Below are positions 1 through 5,984 of a stretch of 5,984 nucleotides of DNA, piece after piece (position 1 is the stretch's first letter; each line of letters opens with the position of its first letter). Made by a program: the position numbers and the translations under genes. The DNA lies in the NCBI GenBank assembly GCA_018065765.1, contig JAGHSR010000058.1, forward strand, positions 1 through 5,984. Reading direction: 5' to 3'. Source of the stretch: Candidatus Colicola coprequi. Its GTDB lineage: Bacteria > Bacteroidota > Bacteroidia > Bacteroidales > Paludibacteraceae. The notes under the pieces were generated by a model that ran no database searches, was not told where the DNA came from, and saw only the letters and a program-made list of their open reading frames with translations.

Positions 1-1267
1 GACCTATGCCATGGTCGCTATGAACCACATAGTCGCCTATCTTGAGCTGATTGAGTTCTTTAAGGGTAACAACAGCTTTTCCCCTACGGGCGTTTTCACT
101 ACGCAATGCCACACGGTGATAGCGCTCAAATATCTCGTGGTCTGTATAGCAGCAAACTTTCAAGTCCTTATCCACGAACCCTGCGTGTAGGGCGTGGTCC
201 ACCGGAATGAAAACATCAACATTACCGGCGGTGGTAGGCACCAAATCCTCAAATATCGTTTGTAAACGGTCCGTTTGCTTCTTTTGATCCGCTAAAATAT
301 AAATCGTGTATCCCTCTGCAATGTGAACCTTGAGATCGTCTTTTAGAATATCAAAGTTCTTGTGAAATAGTGGCTGTGGAATGATGTTAAACTCTACTTT
401 GGAGTAGGTTGGAAAATAACTTTTTGTACCTATTTCTATTGTATATTTCACTTCGGGCAAACCGCATTGTGTGGCTTGCAATTTATAGCTCACCACACTC
501 CAGTCGTTGCTTACCCAAATGGTCTCATCGGGCAGATAGTCTGTCAATATGGTCTCTTTCCCATCGGTGTCTTGTCCTTGATTGCCAACTATATCTATTC
601 CTTCTACACGTTGGTCGCTTAGTTGGGTTTCAATATCGAATGTGCGAATACTATCGACTTCGTCTCCAAAAAAATCCAATCGATATGGGTCGTCGTGACT
701 ATACGAATAAATATCTACTATACCTCCGCGAACAGCGAATTGCCCGGGCTCATATACAAAATCTACCCGCGTAAATCCCAATTCGCACAAGGTATCAACC
801 AGGGCGCTCACGCCCAAACTTTCGCCTTTGTGTATAGTCAGCGTGTTGCTTTTCAGTACGTCGGGTAGGGGCGTGGGTTCTGCCATCGCTTCGGGGTATG
901 TTATGACAATTGGGTGCTTGGCATTCGGTGTTTGCGCGTCGCGCACTTGGCTCAAATGGGATAGAACTTCCGTTCGTTGAATAGCCATCGCCTCGTCTGT
1001 ACCTTGCCGCCTCCTATGAGAAGTCGGGAAATAAAGTACAGTCTGATCTTCCGATAAACATTTTAGGTCAGCATACATGTATTGCGCCTCATCCTGATTG
1101 TCCATCATGATGAGCATGGCTTTTCGTTGTTTGTCTTTTGTCGTCTGCTCGCTTATTTGCTTGAGCACAACAGCTCTTGCCGAACCATTCAAACCGACAA
1201 ACCACATGTGACCGTTTATTTTCGGTAGGGGTCTTTTCAGTAGTTCATATAACTCGTTTATTCCCAT
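1..1267 (-). CDS. mfd: Transcription-repair coupling factor Mfd, N-terminal 422 residues (3' end outside window)
   Basis: Mfd is a cytoplasmic ATP-driven translocase that removes RNA polymerase stalled at DNA damage and recruits UvrA for nucleotide excision repair. I translated the minus strand from the ATG at 1267 and found 422 codons with no stop or frameshift to the window edge. Residues 1 to about 300 are the UvrB-like module: GLNGSARA (25-32) sits where UvrB has its Walker A loop and is degenerate, as is normal for Mfd; VYEPGQFAVRGGIVDIYSY (171-189) and RLDFFGDEVDSIRTFD (196-211) are the family's hallmark blocks. GDYVVHSDHGIG (411-422) opens the CarD-like RNA-polymerase-interacting domain. 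The rest of that domain, the helicase motifs and the C-terminal domain lie off the left edge; the family is usually about 1,100-1,150 residues. The start fits the typical family N-terminus and lies about 33 nt below a good predicted transcription start. Codon use is mixed (AGA, AGG, CGA and CGG all occur), suggesting moderate expression. Confidence 0.95.
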   Translation of the reverse strand, partial: MGINELYELLKRPLPKINGHMWFVGLNGSARAVVLKQISEQTTKDKQRKAMLIMMDNQDEAQYMYADLKCLSEDQTVLYFPTSHRRRQGTDEAMAIQRTEVLSHLSQVRDAQTPNAKHPIVITYPEAMAEPTPLPDVLKSNTLTIHKGESLGVSALVDTLCELGFTRVDFVYEPGQFAVRGGIVDIYSYSHDDPYRLDFFGDEVDSIRTFDIETQLSDQRVEGIDIVGNQGQDTDGKETILTDYLPDETIWVSNDWSVVSYKLQATQCGLPEVKYTIEIGTKSYFPTYSKVEFNIIPQPLFHKNFDILKDDLKVHIAEGYTIYILADQKKQTDRLQTIFEDLVPTTAGNVDVFIPVDHALHAGFVDKDLKVCCYTDHEIFERYHRVALRSENARRGKAVVTLKELNQLKIGDYVVHSDHGIG

Positions 1268-1294
1268 GGATAGTCCCAATTTTCACGCACAAAT

Positions 1295-1320
1295 GCAAAA
1301 TATGCGCAAAATTAGCAAAA
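1295..1320 (-). repeat. Three near-helically spaced TTTTGC direct repeats in the mfd promoter
   Basis: On the minus strand the hexamer TTTTGC occurs three times, at plus-strand positions 1295-1300, 1306-1311 and 1315-1320, with start-to-start spacings of 11 and 9 bp. The middle copy includes the end of the predicted -7 element of the mfd promoter. This could be a binding site for a protein contacting one DNA face, but the region is AT-rich and short TTTTGC words are expected there; another copy lies at 1391-1396. The repeat is seen directly; a function is speculative. Confidence 0.25.
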
Positions 1321-1338
1321 ATCCATTACTTGCCCAAA
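1307..1338 (-). promoter_or_regulatory. Predicted Bacteroidota-type promoter for mfd
   Basis: Reading the minus strand, a TTTG at 1338-1335 is followed by 20 nt and then TAATTTTG at 1314-1307. This matches the Bacteroidota primary sigma factor pattern (-33 TTTG, 19-21 nt, -7 TAnnTTTG) exactly in both boxes. Transcription would begin near 1300, leaving a leader of about 33 nt before the mfd ATG at 1267. No Shine-Dalgarno sequence is visible in that leader, which is usual in this phylum. Assigned by consensus and spacing only. Confidence 0.6.
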
Positions 1339-1383
1339 TCTTTTTTAGAAAACGTTTGCGAAAACTGCGGAAATGATGTTTTT

Positions 1384-1405
1384 GAGCATATTTTGCTCTT
1401 TTTTT
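1384..1405 (+). terminator. Short hairpin with T7 tract in the divergent intergenic region (terminator-like)
   Basis: GAGCA (1384-1388), a five-base TATTT loop and TGCTC (1394-1398) form a perfect 5-bp stem followed at once by seven T (1399-1405), the form of a rho-independent terminator on the plus strand. The position is odd: both flanking genes point away from it, so no plus-strand gene ends here. It could stop antisense or leaky rightward transcription before the nuclease promoter, or be a chance structure in AT-rich DNA. The stem is short and of modest stability. Confidence 0.3.
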
Positions 1406-1417
1406 AGCGCATGCGCT
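1406..1417. promoter_or_regulatory. Perfect 12-bp palindrome overlapping the nuclease promoter -33 box (candidate operator)
   Basis: AGCGCATGCGCT is identical to its reverse complement over all 12 bases. It is a GC-rich island in otherwise AT-rich intergenic DNA and its right end overlaps the predicted -33 element of the nuclease promoter by two bases. A dimeric regulator bound there would block or modulate RNA polymerase. The palindrome is a direct observation; the operator role is an inference and no regulator gene is visible in the window. Confidence 0.35.
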
Positions 1418-1447
1418 TGCATATGTAATAAAAAGTGTGTAACTTTG
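1416..1447 (+). promoter_or_regulatory. Predicted Bacteroidota-type promoter for the secreted nuclease
   Basis: A CTTG at 1416-1419 is followed by 20 nt and then TAACTTTG at 1440-1447. The -7 box matches TAnnTTTG exactly and the -33 box keeps TTG of TTTG, with spacing in the accepted range. Transcription would start near 1453, giving a leader of roughly 29 nt to the preferred nuclease start at 1482 and only about 14 nt to the alternative ATG at 1467. Consensus-based prediction. Confidence 0.55.
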
Positions 1448-1481
1448 CGCGTTTTTTGAATAAAATATGCTTTTTGTAGTT

Positions 1482-3287
1482 ATGAAACGATATATTTTAA
1501 TGTTTTCTTCTCTCGCTTTTGGAGTGTATTGTTTGGCAGCGTCTATTACAACGCCGACAAATCTTCCGTCATATTATAGCGCTTTACAAGGTAAATCTGG
1601 AGCCGGTTTGTTTTCGGAATTGACAGCTATTACCAACAAAAATTTCCATACGCTTGGATATGATGGTCTTTATTCAGCATATTCCAAAACGGACTATACA
1701 CCTTCGGGTGAATTGTGGGATATGTATTCGGATTGTGGCACGACCAAGAAATGTGGTAGTTATAAGGGTGAGTGTGATTGCTACAATCGTGAGCACTCTA
1801 TCCCGCAATCTTGGTGGGGTGGCGGAACTTCAAATATAGGTTGCGATATTTTTCATGTTGTTCCTACGGACGGATATGTCAACAATCGCCGAGGTAACGA
1901 TCCTTATGGCGAAGTCAGTTCTGCGTCTTACACGAGCAAGAACGGTTCCAAATCGGGTTCATCCGTATCTTCTATTCCTGTAACTAAAAAAATCATTTGT
2001 TCGGCGGCTAACTCGTCAGTATCCACGCCGGGCGGAACTGTTTTTGAACCAATTGATGAGTATAAAGGCGACTTTGCTCGTGGCATCCTTGGAACGATTA
2101 TGAAATGGAATGCGTCTCGAACCATGACTTCATCTGAAGGTTCAAAGTTTTTCCAATCTTCTTATACTGCTTCTACCAACTATGGTCTTAAACCCTACGG
2201 AGTGGCACTACTACTTAAATGGCATCGACAAGACCCTGTTTCGCAGAAGGAGATAGATCGTAATAATGGTATTCAGGCTACTCAGGGTAATCGTAATCCG
2301 TTCATAGACTATCCGTATCTGGTGGAATATATTTGGGGGGAACATGCTGGTGAGACGGTTGATATGGATAACCTTGTTTGCTCTGCTTCAGCCGAGTTTA
2401 TTCCCGGTAAAAGCGACGGACAGGCCAATGGTACAACCGACCATCATCAGGGTGATAATTTTATCAAAATCATGTGGATGGCTAATTATGATGAATATAC
2501 AGCGGGTGCCCCTTCCACCTCTGTTCTTAAAGGGACACGCCCAACCACTTTACCTACTCCTCCGGCATCTTGCTCAGGTACTAATACTGTCTTTTGTGGC
2601 TGGACAGCCACACCTATTGATGGTATAACGGATATAGCACCGGCAGATCTTTTTGCCAAAGCGGAAGATGCTCCTGAAATTACAGAGTTTACGGTGTTCT
2701 ATGCCGTTTTTGCAGAGCAGATAAGCACATCCTCCGGTTCCGGCGAGCCTCAGACACTCGTATGGAGCGCTTCCGGACAATCCGAAGGTTGGACGGCTTC
2801 CGGACTCATGTCTGCTTCTAACTATTCTGTTTTGCAAAAAGGTGCTGTCATTACATCACCTTCGATTAGTCTTAGCGGTTTGGAGTCTATTACCATCAAT
2901 ATGCGTACGTATGGTGGAAAACAATACAACACAATCACTGTATCCGCCAATGGTAATGATGTTGCTTCCTTAGTCGCCAAAGACAAAGAACTTGCAGATG
3001 TTACATGGAATAACCCGACCTCTCTTGCCGGTCAAGCTCCACTCGTGTTTACTTCGTCCACTTCAGAAGTTAAAGCAGGACCCGGAATCAATACTATCAC
3101 GGTTAAGACCAAAGGTGTTTCTTACTCTTATGGTGCGTATCGCACATCCTGCTCTGCTACTACACCGCTGGAAACAATAACTAACCAACGGCCCACAATC
3201 TCCTGTTATAAATATATTCGTGGAGGACAACTCATTATCAATATTCAGGGGGTGGAGTACAACACACAAGGACAACAACTCAAATAA
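1482..3287 (+). CDS. Secreted endonuclease I family nuclease with InlB-like repeat, beta-sandwich and C-terminal sorting-like tail
   Basis: This is a 601-residue exported nuclease of the endonuclease I group (EndA/NucM/Vvn; beta-beta-alpha metal fold), which cuts DNA and often RNA without strong sequence preference. Residues 1 to about 20 (MKRYILMFSSLAFGVYCLAA) form a signal peptide. The catalytic block NREHSIPQSWW (102-112) supplies the expected metal ligand E104 and general base H105; FHVVPTDGYVNNRRGN (124-139) supplies the second conserved half, with N134 the likely second ligand. Family blocks continue with HRQDPV (248-253) and NRNPFIDYPYLVEYIWG (270-286). Cysteines at 85, 91, 98 and 100 suit a disulfide-bonded exported protein. 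Residues about 327-413 resemble a Bacteroidota InlB B-type repeat (FCGWTAT at 371, FYAVFA at 406), about 424-558 look like a beta-sandwich, and the last 30 residues (GGQLII, then EYNTQGQQLK at the end) resemble a Bacteroidota C-terminal sorting tail. The ATG at 1467 would add five hydrophobic residues before MKRY and sits very near the transcription start, so 1482 is preferred. Likely role: nucleic-acid scavenging or degradation of extracellular DNA. Confidence 0.88.
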   Translation: MKRYILMFSSLAFGVYCLAASITTPTNLPSYYSALQGKSGAGLFSELTAITNKNFHTLGYDGLYSAYSKTDYTPSGELWDMYSDCGTTKKCGSYKGECDCYNREHSIPQSWWGGGTSNIGCDIFHVVPTDGYVNNRRGNDPYGEVSSASYTSKNGSKSGSSVSSIPVTKKIICSAANSSVSTPGGTVFEPIDEYKGDFARGILGTIMKWNASRTMTSSEGSKFFQSSYTASTNYGLKPYGVALLLKWHRQDPVSQKEIDRNNGIQATQGNRNPFIDYPYLVEYIWGEHAGETVDMDNLVCSASAEFIPGKSDGQANGTTDHHQGDNFIKIMWMANYDEYTAGAPSTSVLKGTRPTTLPTPPASCSGTNTVFCGWTATPIDGITDIAPADLFAKAEDAPEITEFTVFYAVFAEQISTSSGSGEPQTLVWSASGQSEGWTASGLMSASNYSVLQKGAVITSPSISLSGLESITINMRTYGGKQYNTITVSANGNDVASLVAKDKELADVTWNNPTSLAGQAPLVFTSSTSEVKAGPGINTITVKTKGVSYSYGAYRTSCSATTPLETITNQRPTISCYKYIRGGQLIINIQGVEYNTQGQQLK

Positions 3288-3326
3288 ATATAATTAATCA
3301 TTATCGTTTAACAAATTCAATTCATC

Positions 3327-5216
3327 ATGGAAGAAAAACTGAACATGTTGGCTGATTTCCCTAAAATCTCTACCAAAGAGTGGAAAGAGAAAATCATCAC
3401 CGACTTGAAAGGCGCTGACTTCGACAAGAAGCTTGTTTGGCGCACTCCAGAAGGATTTAATGTACAACCCTTCTATCGTCAGGAAGACCTCAAAGGCCTC
3501 AAAACTACTGTTTCTGCTCCCGGGCAGTTCCCTTACGTTCGTGGCACTCGCGAGAACAACGAATGGGCTATTCGTCAGGACATCTGCGCTTGCGAAAACG
3601 CTCGCAAGGCTAACAAGAAAGCACTCGAGGTTCTCCAGAAGGGTATCACTTCTCTTGGCTTCTGCCTCGATTCAGAGAAGCTTAACTATCGTTTTATCAA
3701 AAACTTGCTCAATGGCATCGATGCTACTGCAATTGCCGTTAACTTCCAAATTTGTCCTTGCAAGGCTCCTGAATTGGCTAATATCCTTGTTCGCTACTAT
3801 GGACGCTGCGGCTATGACTTCAAGGCTGTTCATGGTTCTATCAACGTGGACCCAATCAAGGGTATGCTTCTTAAGGGCAAGAACCTTAGTCGCGAAGAGG
3901 TGGCAACCAAACTTGCTGCTACCATCAAGGCTGCTAAGGCATTGGTTAACTATCGCGTAGTGGGTGTCAATTCCGCTATTGTGAACAACTCAGGTGCTTA
4001 TTGTGCTCAGGAACTCGCTTATGCTCTCGCATGGGGTGCTGACTACATGACTATGCTTACTGAGGCTGGTGTTCCTAACTACCTCGCTGCACGCAATATC
4101 CGTTTCAATATGGGTATCGGTGGCAACTACTTCATGGAAATAGCCAAGTTCCGTGCCGCACGTCTGTTGTGGGCTAAGATAGTTGAAGCGTACAAGGCTC
4201 CTGTCTTCACTACTGCTCTTCGCAATGCTGCCAAGATGAATGTTTGCGCTACTACCTCTCGTTTCAATATGACTATCTTTGATGCGTATGTTAACTTGCT
4301 GCGTAGCCAAACCGAAACAATGTCTGCTGCTCTTGCTGGTGTAGACGAAATCGTTGTTACTCCTTTCGATGTAACTTACGAACAACCTACCGATTTCGCA
4401 GAACGTATCGCTCGCAATCAACAACTTCTGCTCAAAGAAGAGGCACATTTCGACAAGGTTGTTGACCCGGCTGCAGGTTCCTACTATTTGGAGAACCTCA
4501 CCGCTTCCATCGCTGCTGAGGCTTGGAAACAATTCCTCGCTATTCAAGAGGAAGGTGGTTTCTTCGAGATGGTTAAAGCAGGCAAGGTACAAGACGCTAT
4601 CGCAGCTAATCTCAAGACTCGCTTAGGCGATGTAGCGAAACGCAAAGAGGTACTGCTTGGCTCCAACCAGTTCCCTAACTTCAACGAAAAAGCTGCTAAG
4701 AAGATCAAGGAGAATCAGTGCTGCGCAGGTAAGGCTTGCTGCAATGCTCCGGCTGCTAACGAAATCAAGACTCTCCCTGTGGCTCGTGCTGCTGAAGAGT
4801 TCGAACAGTTGCGTCTTGAGACCGAAGGCGCTAAAAAGCAACCCGTTGCCTTTATGCTTACCATTGGTAACCTTGCTATGCGTATTGCTCGTGCACAGTT
4901 CTCGTGCAACTTCCTCGCTTGCGCTGGCTACAAGGTTATCGACAATAATGGTTTCAAGTCAGTTCACGAAGGTATCAAGGCCGCTCGCAAGGCAAAAGCG
5001 GACATCATCGTACTTTGCTCTTCTGATGACGAATATGCAACCTTTGCTCCTCAAGCATGGCTTGAACTCGAAAGTGCTAAGGAGATGTTCATCGTAGCTG
5101 GTGCTCCTGCTTGCATGGAGGATCTCCAGAAGATCGGCATCCAAAACTTCATCCACGTTAAGTGCAATGTGCTGGATACACTCAAATCGTTTAACCAACA
5201 ACTCCTTAATAAGTAA
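3327..5216 (+). CDS. mutA: Methylmalonyl-CoA mutase small (beta) subunit MutA
   Basis: MutA is the non-catalytic partner of MutB in the heterodimeric, adenosylcobalamin-dependent mutase that interconverts succinyl-CoA and (R)-methylmalonyl-CoA on the route to propionate. The 629 residues fit the family length. Residues about 40-445 are the TIM-barrel domain, with FYRQEDL (49-55), WAIRQD (80-85), VVTPFDVTYEQPTDFAERIA (343-362) and DPAAGSYYLE (380-389). D85 stands where MutB has its substrate-site tyrosine (Y77 in the neighbouring gene), as expected of the inactive paralogue. Residues about 505-629 are a B12-binding-like domain that lacks DxHxxG: IGNLAMR (513-519) occupies the place of the cobalamin-ligand loop. 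The linker carries a CC-x4-CC cluster (465-466, 471-472). The ATG at 3327 has an A-rich leader and no Shine-Dalgarno sequence. The 39-bp gap from the nuclease shows no convincing terminator and I found no clear promoter for mutA. All 27 arginine codons are CGC or CGT, pointing to high expression. mutB follows after 5 nt. Confidence 0.95.
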   Translation: MEEKLNMLADFPKISTKEWKEKIITDLKGADFDKKLVWRTPEGFNVQPFYRQEDLKGLKTTVSAPGQFPYVRGTRENNEWAIRQDICACENARKANKKALEVLQKGITSLGFCLDSEKLNYRFIKNLLNGIDATAIAVNFQICPCKAPELANILVRYYGRCGYDFKAVHGSINVDPIKGMLLKGKNLSREEVATKLAATIKAAKALVNYRVVGVNSAIVNNSGAYCAQELAYALAWGADYMTMLTEAGVPNYLAARNIRFNMGIGGNYFMEIAKFRAARLLWAKIVEAYKAPVFTTALRNAAKMNVCATTSRFNMTIFDAYVNLLRSQTETMSAALAGVDEIVVTPFDVTYEQPTDFAERIARNQQLLLKEEAHFDKVVDPAAGSYYLENLTASIAAEAWKQFLAIQEEGGFFEMVKAGKVQDAIAANLKTRLGDVAKRKEVLLGSNQFPNFNEKAAKKIKENQCCAGKACCNAPAANEIKTLPVARAAEEFEQLRLETEGAKKQPVAFMLTIGNLAMRIARAQFSCNFLACAGYKVIDNNGFKSVHEGIKAARKAKADIIVLCSSDDEYATFAPQAWLELESAKEMFIVAGAPACMEDLQKIGIQNFIHVKCNVLDTLKSFNQQLLNK

Positions 5217-5221
5217 TAGCT

Positions 5222-5984
5222 ATGAGACCAGATTTTAAGAAAATTGATATTAAGAAGGTTTCTGCAACCAAAGTTGAAGGAGCCAATGATGCTAACTGGA
5301 AAACGCCTGAACTCATTGACGTTAAACCGGTTTATACCAAAGAAGATCTCCAGGGAATGGAGCATCTTAACTACGCTGCTGGACTGCCACCATTCCTGCG
5401 TGGCCCGTATAGCGGCATGTATCCAATGCGTCCTTGGACCATTCGTCAGTACGCTGGTTTCTCTACCGCTGCTGAGTCCAACGCTTTCTATCGTCGTAAC
5501 CTCGCATCTGGTCAGAAAGGTCTGTCTGTCGCTTTCGACCTGCCAACTCACCGTGGTTACAATGCCGACAACATGCGTGTAGTAGGTGACGTCGGAAAAG
5601 CCGGTGTGTCTATCTGCTCACTCGAGGATATGAAAGTCCTCTTTGCAGGTATTCCATTGAACAAGATGTCCGTTTCTATGACTATGAACGGTGCCGTTCT
5701 GCCTATCCTTGCATTCTATATCAATGCAGGTCTGGAGCAGGGGGCTAAACTCGAAGAGATGGCTGGTACTATCCAGAACGATATCCTCAAGGAGTTCACG
5801 GTGCGTAACACCTACATCTATCCTCCTAAGTTCTCCATGAAGATTATCGCTGATATCTTCGAATATACTTCTCAGAACATGCCTAAGTTCAACTCTATCT
5901 CTATCTCCGGTTACCACATGCAAGAGGCAGGTGCTACAGCTGATATCGAGTTGGCTTACACGTTGGCTGACGGTATGGAGTACC
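5222..5984 (+). CDS. mutB: Methylmalonyl-CoA mutase large (alpha, catalytic) subunit MutB, N-terminal 254 residues
   Basis: MutB carries the active site of methylmalonyl-CoA mutase and binds adenosylcobalamin. The frame is open from the ATG at 5222 to the right edge; 254 complete codons are present of an expected 710-730, so the rest of the TIM barrel and the whole B12 domain with DxHxxG are missing. The visible part is highly conserved: RPWTIRQYAGF (70-80), YRRNLASGQKGLSVAFDLPT (90-109), MSVSMTMNGAVLPILAFY (149-166), AGTIQNDILKEFTVRNTYIY (181-200) and SISGYHMQEAGATADIE (227-243). Compared with the Propionibacterium shermanii enzyme at an offset of 12, Y77, Q185, R195, Y231 and H232 match the substrate- and radical-handling residues Y89, Q197, R207, Y243 and H244, so this subunit should be active. 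The start is 5 nt past the mutA stop, which implies one transcript and probable translational coupling. Apart from the AGA at codon 2, the codon bias continues that of mutA. Confidence 0.97.
   Translation, partial: MRPDFKKIDIKKVSATKVEGANDANWKTPELIDVKPVYTKEDLQGMEHLNYAAGLPPFLRGPYSGMYPMRPWTIRQYAGFSTAAESNAFYRRNLASGQKGLSVAFDLPTHRGYNADNMRVVGDVGKAGVSICSLEDMKVLFAGIPLNKMSVSMTMNGAVLPILAFYINAGLEQGAKLEEMAGTIQNDILKEFTVRNTYIYPPKFSMKIIADIFEYTSQNMPKFNSISISGYHMQEAGATADIELAYTLADGMEY

Noticed and set aside
409..868. Plus-strand open frames of 121 and 81 codons inside the mfd region
   Set aside because: The minus strand reads as an uninterrupted, clearly homologous Mfd through the whole stretch, so these are shadows.
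1338..1383. Loosely repeated TGCGAAAAC / TGCGGAAAT words (around 1357-1375)
   Set aside because: Only two imperfect copies in AT-rich DNA, with no symmetry or promoter relation that would set them apart from chance.
1177..1407. 76-codon plus-strand open frame overlapping the mfd start and the intergenic region
   Set aside because: It is antisense to the conserved mfd N-terminus, covers both the mfd promoter and the hairpin, and its product has no recognisable features.
3288..3326. Possible cobalamin riboswitch upstream of the B12-dependent mutase operon
   Set aside because: The gap is only 39 bp, far too short for a cobalamin riboswitch, and no B12-box-like sequence is visible in it.
3433..3960. 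175-codon plus-strand open frame in another frame of mutA
   Set aside because: Out-of-frame shadow of the conserved TIM-barrel part of MutA; low-complexity leucine/serine/arginine-rich product typical of a shifted frame.
3990..4592. 200-codon open frame on the minus strand inside mutA
   Set aside because: It is fully antisense to a strongly conserved, codon-biased gene; the encoded protein shows no recognisable motif, and the frame stays open because of the biased codons on the other strand.
4837..5216. Loss of the DxHxxG cobalamin-binding motif in MutA read as a damaged gene
   Set aside because: The small subunit of heterodimeric methylmalonyl-CoA mutases normally lacks this motif and does not bind B12; the gene is full length and codon-optimised.
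5051..5551. 166-codon open frame on the minus strand across the mutA-mutB junction
   Set aside because: Antisense to the conserved ends of both subunits, with no family motif. A shadow frame.

Overview
The window looks like chromosomal DNA from an anaerobic member of the Bacteroidales (phylum Bacteroidota). Three things point there: the gene content (an Mfd of the Bacteroidota layout, a secreted endonuclease I-type protein with Bacteroidota-style accessory domains, and a two-subunit MutA/MutB methylmalonyl-CoA mutase); promoters that fit the Bacteroidota -33 TTTG / -7 TAnnTTTG pattern; and AT-rich leaders with no clear Shine-Dalgarno sequence. I cannot name a genus from the sequence alone.

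Layout. Positions 1-1267 (minus strand) hold the first 422 codons of mfd, the transcription-repair coupling factor; the rest lies beyond the left edge. Positions 1268-1481 are an AT-rich divergent intergenic region with a recognisable promoter for each flanking gene, a small hairpin followed by seven T, and a perfect 12-bp palindrome touching the -33 element of the rightward promoter. Positions 1482-3287 (plus strand) encode a secreted DNase/RNase of the endonuclease I (EndA/NucM/Vvn) family with three extra C-terminal modules. After a 39-bp AT-rich gap come mutA (3327-5216) and, 5 nt further on, mutB (from 5222, cut by the right edge after 254 codons).

How the genes work together. mutA and mutB form an operon for the two subunits of adenosylcobalamin-dependent methylmalonyl-CoA mutase, which interconverts succinyl-CoA and (R)-methylmalonyl-CoA in the succinate-to-propionate pathway. 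Their codon choice is strongly biased: every arginine codon of mutA is CGC or CGT, whereas mfd and the nuclease also use CGA and mfd uses AGA/AGG/CGG. That suggests mutAB is highly expressed, as expected for a core fermentation pathway. The nuclease and mfd have no obvious functional tie to mutAB and appear to be ordinary neighbours.

I found no undescribed multi-gene system, mobile element, CRISPR array or RNA gene. The points most worth a second look are the palindrome over the nuclease promoter, the domain tail of the nuclease, and a CC-x4-CC cysteine cluster in the interdomain linker of MutA.
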